From NCBI GenBank assembly GCA_039030555.1, contig JBCCDY010000001.1, positions 434,001 through 498,000 on the forward strand: 64,000 bases of DNA. The letters run 5' to 3'. Source of the DNA: JBCCDY01 sp039030555. GTDB lineage: Bacteria > Bacteroidota > Bacteroidia > Cytophagales > Cyclobacteriaceae. The stretch's first letter is position 1. Each line of letters starts with the position of its first letter. This document shows, piece after piece, positions 16,840 through 24,791 of this stretch. The notes beneath the pieces were generated by a model, which saw only the letters and a list, made by a program, of their open reading frames with translations, did no database searches and had not been told where the DNA came from. Both the position numbers and the translations under genes were made by a program.

Positions 16840-19158
16840 CTAAGATATAGCAATAGGTGCATTCAACAGCTTATCTGGTATTCCAAAGGAGTCAACCAAT
16901 GCAACGGCATTCTTTTTCAAATCTTTGTTTAATTCATTGATCAGTTTTCGAATCGCTTTGGTTTTTACGCCTTCCATATAATTATGCTCTAAATACCAGC
17001 CTTTATACTTCTCAATAGTTGAAAGTGCGTAGACAGAGCATAGCTGAGATAAAATTCCCTTCAAATCGTGATCGGATGTTTGATTAATTTGCAGGATGAA
17101 TTGTTCGAGAACAACTCGCTCTACATAAGCAAAGCCCACCTGAAGCATATGTAACTGACACTCGTTAAAGGCTTCAAATGAAGACATTCCTTCAGATAAA
17201 TACTTTTTAAATCGTTTAGCCGCAGAAACCAGTATATCCCGTTCACGATAACTGAATATGTCCATGTGAAAATCATGATCCAGTAAATGTTCACGGTCAG
17301 CTCTTCGAGTTATAATGGGGTTCCTGGCCGAAAAAGCTGTAGTAGCTTGTTCTGAAACAAAACGAAGTATTCCAAAGAAATTGATGTTATGAAACTCCTG
17401 TTTGAACTCAGTAAGACGACCCTTAGCAACCAGTTGCATAAGCACGGTATTGTCTCCTTCGAACGTCATGAAGATCTCCGTGTCGTTTTTTAGTGCAGCA
17501 AAACGATTTTCAGCAAGATACCCTTGTCCCCCACAGGCTTCTCTACACTCCTGAATAGTATCGGATGCATTCCAGGTAGCGTATGCTTTGAGACCGGCAG
17601 CTAAAGCTTCAATTTCACGAGCATCTTCTTCATTTTTATGAATGTATCGCTTTGTCAAATACTGAAGGCCAAAGTGTACCGCATAAGCATTTGCGATCAG
17701 CGGGATCAACCGTTTTTGATGGCTTTTATAATTTAAAATAAACACTTCTTTCTCACCAGGAGGGCCAAACTGCCTTCGTTTTGCTGCATATTTCGTTGCA
17801 ATTGCCAACGCAGATTTAGTGGCACTAAGAGCTGAGCGTGGAATCCCGATCCTACCACCAACTAATGTGCTGAGCATCGTGAAAAAGCGCTTATCATCTC
17901 CGGATATAGGGCTGGAGTATACCCCATCTTCCGAGACCTGTGCGAAGTTGTCTAATAAGTTTTCCAGAGGTACCCGAACCTGATTAAAAATCAGACGGCC
18001 ATTATCAACACCATTTAGCCCCATTTTTTCACCGCAATCTTCGATTGTAATTGCAGGTAAAGTATTGCCTTGTTTATCACGGATTGGAACCAGGAGCGCA
18101 CTCACGCCATATTCTACCTCTTCAACAATTAATTGTGCAAAAACGGTTGCCATTTGGCCATGCTTAGCGGCATTTCCGATGTAATCCTTTCTTGCTCCAT
18201 AATGAGGGGTATGAATTATAAATTCCTTTGTGGATTTATCGTAGGTGGCAGTAGTCTCAATATCCCGGACGTTGGAGCCATGTCCTGTTTCGGTCATGGC
18301 AAAGCAGCCAGGCAATTCGAGTGTGCCAGCTTTAGGCAAGTATTTTTTATGATGCTTTTCTGTTCCCAGAAAGTAAATGCTCATACCAAACAAGCCAAAC
18401 TGAACCCCAAATTTTATAACGAGGCTCAAATCGTGATAGCTTAAAGTTTCCATAATGGAGAAATACGCTTGCATGTCACCCTGCCCTCCATATTTTTTAG
18501 GATAGGCTGCTGCCCCAAAACCCTGTTGTGCCAGTAATTTTGACCACTCCAGAACCTTTTCTCTAAAATCTTCTTTGAGCATAGGCTCCGGATAATCAAA
18601 TTTTGGATCGAGCAATACCTGTTTTACTATTTTAATGGTTTCAGCATCTTCACCATCTAAAAGGGATTGCATTTGGCTGCTTTCAAAGGTAGCTGAAGAG
18701 GCTTTTTCTTCTTTTTTCTCTTTTCCGGCGATCTGGTTAAAAGACTCTGAGGAAATGATATTAAGTTCTCTTTCGATCTCGTCAAGGGCCATACATGCTT
18801 CCGGTGAAGAACAACGCTCCAGGCTTTCACTCCCGAGTTGAGAAAGCTGAACTCCAACTTGCGACAACGAAGAGCGCATGTCCTCAGGAATTTTTTGTAG
18901 GCCTTCTCGGATGAGCGATAACCAGGTTTTCATCAACCTGGGAGATGGAGGATTTTGAGGATCAAGCCACTGTTTTAGTACAGCTTTTTCCTTATCTGTG
19001 ACCCACTTTTGTTTGGCAATCTGTTTTTCGATGGCCTCAAGCTCTGAGGGCTGTAAAACGGCATCGGCCCAGGCAACAAATAATATGGGCAGAAAGTCCA
19101 GGACTCCGGGAAGGGATTTAAGTTCTTCTTTTGATAGCTCTTTTAATGTTGTTTCCAT
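16840..19158 (-). CDS. Acyl-CoA dehydrogenase/oxidase with extra N-terminal domain
   Basis: At 772 residues this is twice the length of a standard acyl-CoA dehydrogenase. Residues about 1-110 are helical and resemble TerB-like domains ('FVAWADAVLQPSELEAIEKQI'). After a variable linker the dehydrogenase core starts near 190, with YGGQGDM, CFAMTETGHGSNV and YAAKRRQFGP. CGGQGYLAENRFAALKNDTEIFMTFEGDNTV follows as separate motifs near 530-560. The C-terminal helical region resembles acyl-CoA oxidase. It probably oxidises long or unusual acyl-CoAs; whether electrons go to ETF or oxygen cannot be told. It is a lone gene 9 kb from the fad operon. Confidence 0.88.
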   Translation of the reverse strand: METTLKELSKEELKSLPGVLDFLPILFVAWADAVLQPSELEAIEKQIAKQKWVTDKEKAVLKQWLDPQNPPSPRLMKTWLSLIREGLQKIPEDMRSSLSQVGVQLSQLGSESLERCSSPEACMALDEIERELNIISSESFNQIAGKEKKEEKASSATFESSQMQSLLDGEDAETIKIVKQVLLDPKFDYPEPMLKEDFREKVLEWSKLLAQQGFGAAAYPKKYGGQGDMQAYFSIMETLSYHDLSLVIKFGVQFGLFGMSIYFLGTEKHHKKYLPKAGTLELPGCFAMTETGHGSNVRDIETTATYDKSTKEFIIHTPHYGARKDYIGNAAKHGQMATVFAQLIVEEVEYGVSALLVPIRDKQGNTLPAITIEDCGEKMGLNGVDNGRLIFNQVRVPLENLLDNFAQVSEDGVYSSPISGDDKRFFTMLSTLVGGRIGIPRSALSATKSALAIATKYAAKRRQFGPPGEKEVFILNYKSHQKRLIPLIANAYAVHFGLQYLTKRYIHKNEEDAREIEALAAGLKAYATWNASDTIQECREACGGQGYLAENRFAALKNDTEIFMTFEGDNTVLMQLVAKGRLTEFKQEFHNINFFGILRFVSEQATTAFSARNPIITRRADREHLLDHDFHMDIFSYRERDILVSAAKRFKKYLSEGMSSFEAFNECQLHMLQVGFAYVERVVLEQFILQINQTSDHDLKGILSQLCSVYALSTIEKYKGWYLEHNYMEGVKTKAIRKLINELNKDLKKNAVALVDSFGIPDKLLNAPIAIS

Positions 19159-19209
19159 AGCGAAGAGGTTAGCTTTATAATTTACCTCTTATTCGGTGGA
19201 TAAAAAACT

Positions 19210-19270
19210 CCGTCATTCCGGTTTTTTCTATCGAACTATATTGAACACAAAGAAAAATACCGGAATCCCT
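19210..19270. repeat. Dispersed palindromic repeat, copy 1
   Basis: CGTCATTCCGG opens an imperfect inverted repeat, with arms ATTCCGGT (19215-19222) and ACCGGAAT (19259-19266) extended by a T-rich / A-rich pairing. A related element opening CGTCATGCCGG lies at 44011. Both are intergenic. Confidence 0.5.
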
Positions 19271-19351
19271 ATTGACTTTACTAAAGGTTTTGAATATTTC
19301 ATCAAGCCATGAATTGACCATTGAAGGATTACGAAAGAAAAATTAATTCTT

Positions 19352-19359
19352 TACTTTTG
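19352..19359 (+). promoter_or_regulatory. -7 promoter box of the tRNA unit
   Basis: TACTTTTG matches the Bacteroidota TAnnTTTG box exactly. It lies 20 bases before the first tRNA-like half and 56 bases before tRNA-Arg, so a transcript would include both. Confidence 0.6.
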
Positions 19360-19378
19360 CAGTCTCGCAAAAAGGAAT

Positions 19379-19535
19379 GATCTCTTAGTTCAAGGGATAT
19401 CCCGATTGCAGATATGGCTCCGTAGTTCAATGGATAGAATAGAAGTTTCCTAAACTTTAGATGCAGGTTCGATTCCTGCCGGAGCTACTTATCGGGACTA
19501 AGCTCTAGATCCAGGGTCGAGTCCTGGAGAGGCCA
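19379..19535 (+). pseudogene. Split, degenerate tRNA enclosing tRNA-Arg
   Basis: Bases 19379-19405 read as the 5' half of a tRNA: acceptor strand GATCTCT, then TAGTTCAAGGGATA like a D arm. Bases 19491-19535 read as a 3' half: a T arm CCAGG-GTCGAGT-CCTGG (19511-19527) and acceptor strand AGAGGCC plus A (19528-19535). The acceptor strands pair with one A-C mismatch and one wobble. TCCCGAT (19400-19406) and ATCGGGA (19491-19497) form a 7-bp stem at the place of an anticodon stem, with the whole tRNA-Arg gene between them. The D-stem 3' strand is missing and T-loop position 54 is G, so it is probably not a working tRNA. Confidence 0.6.
19416..19487 (+). tRNA. tRNA-Arg (anticodon CCU)
   Basis: A full 72-base cloverleaf can be folded. 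The acceptor is GGCTCCG / CGGAGCT (one G-U), the D stem GTTC / GAAT, and the anticodon stem GAAGT / ACTTT with loop TTCCTAA giving anticodon CCT. The variable loop is AGAT, and the T arm GCAGG-TTCGATT-CCTGC. The discriminator base is A and CCA is not encoded. It reads AGG arginine codons. Confidence 0.9.
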
Positions 19536-19673
19536 CTTCGAATCTTTTTATTACAATAGTTTTCCCGGAAACATTAAGAACCTAGATGTCATCCACGGGT
19601 TCTTTGATAAAATCGAACGTAAAAGAAAATTGCTTTCAAAAGATTTACCTCGATAGTTCTTAAATTAGCAAGG

Positions 19674-21113
19674 ATGATAAATAGCTCGTTCTATTTTCTA
19701 CTGGTCTTTATTTTTGCAAGTTGTTCTTCAGGAAAATTTACTGATGAAAAGAAAGTTATAGAGCTCCAACCTACCTATTTGGAAGAAAATAGCCAGATTA
19801 ATACTCTTATAAAGGGGGTGTGGAAGTCTATAGGCAATGGGTATTATCTAGAAGCAAAGGAAGACAGCATCTTGTTGTACAGCTATACCAGCAGTTTTTG
19901 CTATAAGGAAAAAAACGATTATCTCGAAGGGCTACTGAATTCGCAAAGCAAATTCGCTTTAAGGGGTGATACATTAGAAATTTACCTGACCGATTTTGGT
20001 GAGGCTACTACTAGACTGCAGACTAAAAAGGATTTTGTTCGGGTTCCAAAACTCCCTAATAACTGTGTAAACTTTAAAGAAATGAGGAGTTTCAATCTGT
20101 CTAAGTTGTATGATTTGTATATCGAAACACTTGAAGAGAACTATGCATTTGCGGAACGAAGAAATCTCAATTGGGATTTAATCCAGGAACAATACCAAAG
20201 CAGAGTTGCTTCAAACTCTGGAATGGATTCATTATTTGCAGTACTGGGTGATATTGCAACGCTTACCAAGGATCAACATACTAAAGTAATATCACCACTC
20301 GGAAAGACGCTTCAGTATCGGGTAACACGATCTGCCGAAGTAGTTAAAAGAGCCTTTGAAAAACAATTGGAAACTGAAGATCTCAATAAGTATTTCAATT
20401 TGTTTTTTGAAGCCAATTACAAAAATATATCTGACAGTTTATTGAATGGAAATGGAAAGAAAGCATTAAACAAGAAAATAGAATGGGGTCAACTTAATGA
20501 ACGTGTTGGTTATATAAATATTCACTCTTTTTCAGGCTTACTCGGGAAAGAGTTTACTAGAAAACAGCAAATTGATAGCCTCAATCACCGTATGCGAGAA
20601 ATAATTGTTTCGTTTAAAGATAAGGACGCAATTATCGTAGATGTCAGTTTTAATTTTGGCGGTTATGATGCTGTTGCGCTAACCATTGCGGGTTACTTTA
20701 CGGATATTCCGACTTTCTCTCATAAAAGCCAGGTATATAAAGAAGACGGGTTTTATGATGAAGATATCGTGATAGTACACCCGTCGGACTCCATATCTTT
20801 CACAAAGCCAGTTTACGTGCTTATGACGGATATTAGCAGAAGTGCTGCAGAAGGCTTTGCAATGATGATGGGAGCACTTCCAAATGTGAAACTTGTAGGT
20901 ACTAATACATTGGGAACCCTATCCGGTATGTTGGGAAAATCAATCGGTGATTTTTATACCACGTATTCTCACCAACGCTTATTAAATGATAAAAACCAAT
21001 ACTATGAGGCACAGGGTGTAGAACCAGATATTAGGATGTCCGTATTTCCTGAAAACAATGTTTTTAATGGGCACAAAATAGCTGTCAAGAATATTGTTGA
21101 TATGATTCAATAA
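19674..21113 (+). CDS. S41-family (C-terminal processing type) peptidase, lipoprotein
   Basis: This 479-residue protein has a lipoprotein signal ending FIFASC near residue 17, placing it in the periplasm or outer membrane. An N-terminal roughly 110-residue domain resembles the lipocalin-like segment that precedes many Bacteroidota S41 peptidases. The S41 core contains NERVGYINIHSFSG near 275, IIVDVSFNFGGYD near 320, and the nucleophile Ser390 in ISRSAAEGFAM. VGTNTLGTLSGML follows near 410. No PDZ domain is evident. Such enzymes degrade peripheral or misfolded exported proteins near their C-termini. Confidence 0.88.
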   Translation: MINSSFYFLLVFIFASCSSGKFTDEKKVIELQPTYLEENSQINTLIKGVWKSIGNGYYLEAKEDSILLYSYTSSFCYKEKNDYLEGLLNSQSKFALRGDTLEIYLTDFGEATTRLQTKKDFVRVPKLPNNCVNFKEMRSFNLSKLYDLYIETLEENYAFAERRNLNWDLIQEQYQSRVASNSGMDSLFAVLGDIATLTKDQHTKVISPLGKTLQYRVTRSAEVVKRAFEKQLETEDLNKYFNLFFEANYKNISDSLLNGNGKKALNKKIEWGQLNERVGYINIHSFSGLLGKEFTRKQQIDSLNHRMREIIVSFKDKDAIIVDVSFNFGGYDAVALTIAGYFTDIPTFSHKSQVYKEDGFYDEDIVIVHPSDSISFTKPVYVLMTDISRSAAEGFAMMMGALPNVKLVGTNTLGTLSGMLGKSIGDFYTTYSHQRLLNDKNQYYEAQGVEPDIRMSVFPENNVFNGHKIAVKNIVDMIQ

Positions 21114-21244
21114 TCTTATGAGTAAAATTTATACTGTTTATATGGCGATAAACACTTTTAACGTAGGGTTACTTTGAAACCCTTTCGAATCTAGCCTAGA
21201 TTGAGAGCAGTTAATACATGGATGTTCATAAATAAAGATTCTAC

Positions 21245-21481
21245 TCATTCAAAATAATATCGATCACATTCAATTACCCTCCATTCTTCAAGCTCCTCCG
21301 AGAGCTTATTTAGGTAATTTTCTATAGAAGAAGCTCCTTTATAAGACTTGCTATTATGTATGAGCATGGTGTCTTTGGCCTCTTTGTTTTCTTCGAGCTT
21401 ATATTTTACTACTAGGCTGTTGAGTCGATCAATAGTTTTTTCTACTGTCGAGTTTTTCTGTGGGTATGTTAAGGTGATCAT
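21245..21481 (-). CDS. Small hypothetical protein (possible thioredoxin-fold)
   Basis: This 78-residue protein begins MITLTYPQKNSTVEKTID. The segment KSYKGASSIENYLNKLSEEL looks like the C-terminal strand-helix of a glutaredoxin/thioredoxin fold, but there is no CxxC; residue identity is too thin for a firm family. Its start overlaps the stop of the PPOX gene by four bases (ATGA), so it is translationally coupled to that gene and probably works with it. Confidence 0.65.
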   Translation of the reverse strand: MITLTYPQKNSTVEKTIDRLNSLVVKYKLEENKEAKDTMLIHNSKSYKGASSIENYLNKLSEELEEWRVIECDRYYFE

Positions 21482-22071
21482 GATTCTTCAAGAATTAGTT
21501 TTTTGAATTCAGGATTGGTTTTAATTAAATGGGTGATTTCATCTAAGCGGAACTTAGGTGTAATGTGTTGAGGGCAGTTCCAGTCGAATGCCTTTACATG
21601 GAAAATAACCAAACGTTCGATTTCAGCATCATAATCAGGGTGCTTTAGTTTTTCCAAAAGTTCGGGGTCTTCAAAGGCATCTTTTATTTCAGTTTCGACA
21701 AGTATTTTCATTCGTGTCCTGCTTGGATAATCTAGCAGAATGATGGCCGCTTTAGAGCTGGCATTCATATTGCCCGTACTGATGTATTGAAGATTTCCTT
21801 TAAAATCGGCATAAGCTAGCGTTTTCTCATCGATTACTTTGAGAAACCCTTTTGGACCTCCTCTAAACTGAACATAAGGCCAACCGTTTTCGCCAACGGT
21901 CGAGATATAAAAACTGTCCCTTTCGCCAATGAATTGTTCTTCCCTGATGTGCAACTCATTCTGGTCGGGTGCCTTTTCCTCAACCCGTGCGTAGATCTGC
22001 CGGGAGCCGAAGTGCTCTTGTGCTTTTTTGACTCCGGGATTAAAAGTATAGGTATAAAAGTTTTCTGACAT
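21478..22071 (-). CDS. Pyridoxamine 5'-phosphate oxidase-like flavin protein
   Basis: The likely start is ATG at 22071 (MSENFYTYTFNPGVKK), giving 197 residues; a longer frame to 22233 exists but its first 54 residues look like non-coding DNA. The PPOX split-barrel features are SFYISTVGENGWPYVQFRGGPKGFLKVID, seen in pieces near residues 54-82, and TRMKILVETEI near 117. These proteins bind FMN, F420 or haem, and many reduce small electrophiles. An 18-bp palindrome upstream suggests control by a TetR-type repressor, which is not encoded next to it. Confidence 0.85.
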   Translation of the reverse strand: MSENFYTYTFNPGVKKAQEHFGSRQIYARVEEKAPDQNELHIREEQFIGERDSFYISTVGENGWPYVQFRGGPKGFLKVIDEKTLAYADFKGNLQYISTGNMNASSKAAIILLDYPSRTRMKILVETEIKDAFEDPELLEKLKHPDYDAEIERLVIFHVKAFDWNCPQHITPKFRLDEITHLIKTNPEFKKLILEES

Positions 22072-22202
22072 GATTATTACAATTTTGCATCTACATCTGA
22101 CTTCAGTATAGGAGAAATTAAGAAAGCTTGAGCTTCTGAAGTTCTCTGTTAAGCTTGTTAAAACGTCTTCCCAACTTGTTTTCAACTGAAGCAATGTATA
22201 AT

Positions 22203-22220
22203 TTAACGAACGTTCGGTAA
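22203..22220. promoter_or_regulatory. 18-bp palindrome, candidate TetR-type operator
   Basis: TTAACGAACGTTCGGTAA is a palindrome with one mismatched pair around the perfect core CGAACGTTCG. It lies 132 bases upstream of the PPOX start codon at 22071. TetR-family operators are commonly of this type and length. Confidence 0.5.
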
Positions 22221-22238
22221 TAAAAGTTGTCAAAAGTT

Positions 22239-23693
22239 TTATACATGAACTTTTTCCACCTTTTGATTATCTACGGTGTATAATTCTATAGCAGAGTTTA
22301 TCCGTGTAGTAATTTCTTCCAGCTCGGTAACAGACTCCTTAAGCTTTGGCATAATGGTTTCTTTGAATTCTTCATCACTGAGCACTTCGGCCAAGTTCAT
22401 TAAACCCGATACCCTTGCGACGGGAGCTCTTAAAATGTGAGAGTTTATAAATGCATACTCTGTTAATTGCTGATTTCTTTCTTCCAGTTCTGAGGTTCGT
22501 TCTTTTACCATTTGTTCAAGGCGTTGGTTTACGTTTCGAACCTGTCGGTTTTTATAGCTAAGTTCAATATTTTGGTGTATCCTTTTCTTTGCGCTATGAG
22601 CGTAAGAAACGAAGTCCCCCAATGCCTTCAATAAAATAGAATCCTCAGCTCTCCAGTCCTTTATTTGTCCCTGGTGTTCACAGCAGATCACACCAGCGAA
22701 ACGGCCATCTTTAGTAAAAGACATATCCATCATTGATCGAATATTGAGCTTTTCCAGATATCCTTTTTTAAGCTCTTTTATTCGCTCATCTTTAAATGCA
22801 TCTCTTGCAATTAGTAATTTGTTTTGGTCAAGAGCTTTAAAATAAATAGGATAGTCATCCATATTGAGTTTTTCTTCTCTATAGTCATATTGACCATTAT
22901 CCAATAAGATCTTACAAGTTATGCTATGGTCTCTTTTATCGTACTCCCAAATACCGACCCTGCTTACTTTAAGACATCTTTCCGCAGTTGAGCAAATTTC
23001 TTCATAAGCTGTCTCAACGTTTCCAAGGTTAATGCTTTTTGAATTACCAATAGTCATGAGTTGATCCAGATAACTCTCTAATTTCGAGCTTTTAATGGCT
23101 TCCCGGCTTTCAGAAAACTCAAACTTAGACCTCAGAAACAACTGACTGGAGAAAAAGAAGATGTAAGTGATGACCGTAAAGAGATTGACTATGAACAGAT
23201 AGTTATTTCCTTCCAATCCTACCTGATAATAACCTACACCAAACCAGTTGTGAATAGGATCATAAAGTAAGGTGCCAAAAAGAGACGGAAAAATACAAAT
23301 TGCAAATAAGCTACGTTCCTTTAGGCTAATTGTGCTGGTTGGAATAACCATAGAGCAAAGCAATGCAACACGGATGTCGTAATAAAAAACGGCATTTATA
23401 AGGCCATCATCTAGAGCCATCATTTTATTATAGATGGAAAGAGGATACATCACTAAAGGCACGGTATAGGATAGAACGACCCTGCTTATATCAAATAAAC
23501 CGAACCTGTTCAGCATAAATGGCACCAAATAAAAAAATGATGAAATGAAAATAGGGGATGTTATTTGAGTAGAATGACCATTAATTAAATAGACAATTCC
23601 AACTATATTGGATAATGCAAAAAGGATAAGGCTCAACCAGTTACTTACGTCTATATTTCTTTGATGAACAGATGGCGAAACCAGTTGACCCAC
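22239..23693 (-). CDS. Membrane GAF protein with histidine-kinase H-box but no ATPase domain
   Basis: The N-terminal roughly 180 of 484 residues form about six membrane segments. A GAF domain follows at about 205-370 (WEYDKRDHSITCKILLDNG...GVICCEHQG). A coiled coil (NQRLEQMVKERTSELEERN) then leads to an H-box-like sequence EYAFINSHILRAPVARVSGL near residue 420. In the family this His is phosphorylated by a following HATPase domain, but the protein ends about 60 residues later with no N, G1 or G2 box. It may be a phospho-acceptor or pseudokinase. No partner is adjacent. Confidence 0.82.
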   Translation of the reverse strand: MGQLVSPSVHQRNIDVSNWLSLILFALSNIVGIVYLINGHSTQITSPIFISSFFYLVPFMLNRFGLFDISRVVLSYTVPLVMYPLSIYNKMMALDDGLINAVFYYDIRVALLCSMVIPTSTISLKERSLFAICIFPSLFGTLLYDPIHNWFGVGYYQVGLEGNNYLFIVNLFTVITYIFFFSSQLFLRSKFEFSESREAIKSSKLESYLDQLMTIGNSKSINLGNVETAYEEICSTAERCLKVSRVGIWEYDKRDHSITCKILLDNGQYDYREEKLNMDDYPIYFKALDQNKLLIARDAFKDERIKELKKGYLEKLNIRSMMDMSFTKDGRFAGVICCEHQGQIKDWRAEDSILLKALGDFVSYAHSAKKRIHQNIELSYKNRQVRNVNQRLEQMVKERTSELEERNQQLTEYAFINSHILRAPVARVSGLMNLAEVLSDEEFKETIMPKLKESVTELEEITTRINSAIELYTVDNQKVEKVHV

Positions 23694-23918
23694 TACTAAA
23701 ACATTTAAAGGAGTCTAAGGAAGTTAATGATAAAACTGTAGAAAAATAAGTTTTTCTTAAACTTTTAGAAGATCAATGTGGGTTAATCGACTAATTGTTT
23801 AAGATAATACTACGGACATCTAATTATGTTAGATTAAATACAAGTAACTATATTTAAGATTACCTTAGTTTTTGAACGGTAAAGAGCTAAAAGCGTTCTG
23901 TAATACGCATTTTTTTAA

Positions 23919-24791
23919 ATGGAAAAGTATACGCGAATTTTTATTGATAGCTACGAAGGGTATGCAAAATACCTTTGGGGAGAAGTTCTTCACCCTACCT
24001 GGCATAGTTACTTTTACTGGCTGATTGGTATATCCCTGCTGTTCTTTCTATTGGAGATTATAAAGCCTTGGAGGGCTGATCAAAGAATTCTTCGTAAAGA
24101 TTTCTGGCTCGATCTATTTTATATGTTCTTCAACTTTTTTTTGTTTTCGTTAATCATATACAATGCCGCTTCAAATGTAGTTGTTGAGTTTTTCAATGAT
24201 TTGCTTGCGCGTATCGGCATTACAAACCTTGTAGCTCTGGAAGTCATGAGTTGGCCAACCTGGTCTCATTTACTCCTTGGGTTTGTACTTCGCGACTTCA
24301 TTCAATGGAATACACATAGATTATTGCATAGGGTTGAATGGCTTTGGGAATTTCACAAAGTACATCATTCCATACAGGAAATGGGGTTTGCAGCCCATTT
24401 AAGGTTTCACTGGATGGAAACGATCGTCTATCGTACCATTGAATACCTTCCTTTGGCACTAATTGGGATAGGCTTAAGAGATTTTTTCGTAATCCATATT
24501 TTCACTCTGGCTGTAGGCCACTTTAACCACTCGAACTTTCGATTGAATATTGGCTTTCTGAAATACATATTCAATAACCCGCAAATGCACATTTGGCACC
24601 ATGCTTACAATCTACCTGAAGAAAGAAGATATGGCGTCAACTTTGGGTTGACACTTAGTATTTGGGATTATTTATTCAAAACGAGTTACATTCCACACGA
24701 TGGCCGGGATATTCGTTTGGGTTTTCCGGGAATTGATAGATTCCCGAAAAAGTTTATTTCTCAAACGCTACACGGGTTGAGGATTAAGTAA
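23919..24791 (+). CDS. Sterol desaturase / fatty-acid hydroxylase family membrane protein
   Basis: This 290-residue integral membrane protein carries the histidine clusters of the di-iron hydroxylase superfamily: HRLLH near 132, HKVHH near 144, HFNH near 200 and HIWHH near 227. Hydrophobic segments lie at about 28-46, 60-85, 110-128 and 170-200. The family uses oxygen to hydroxylate or desaturate lipids such as sterols, carotenoids or fatty acyl chains. The substrate cannot be read here. Its last 24 bases overlap the end of the convergent histidine-kinase gene. Confidence 0.9.
   Translation: MEKYTRIFIDSYEGYAKYLWGEVLHPTWHSYFYWLIGISLLFFLLEIIKPWRADQRILRKDFWLDLFYMFFNFFLFSLIIYNAASNVVVEFFNDLLARIGITNLVALEVMSWPTWSHLLLGFVLRDFIQWNTHRLLHRVEWLWEFHKVHHSIQEMGFAAHLRFHWMETIVYRTIEYLPLALIGIGLRDFFVIHIFTLAVGHFNHSNFRLNIGFLKYIFNNPQMHIWHHAYNLPEERRYGVNFGLTLSIWDYLFKTSYIPHDGRDIRLGFPGIDRFPKKFISQTLHGLRIK

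Noticed and set aside
22072..22233. 54-residue N-terminal extension of the PPOX-like protein
   Set aside because: The extension has no resemblance to the family, covers the palindromic operator-like site, and a good ATG with the family start lies at 22071.
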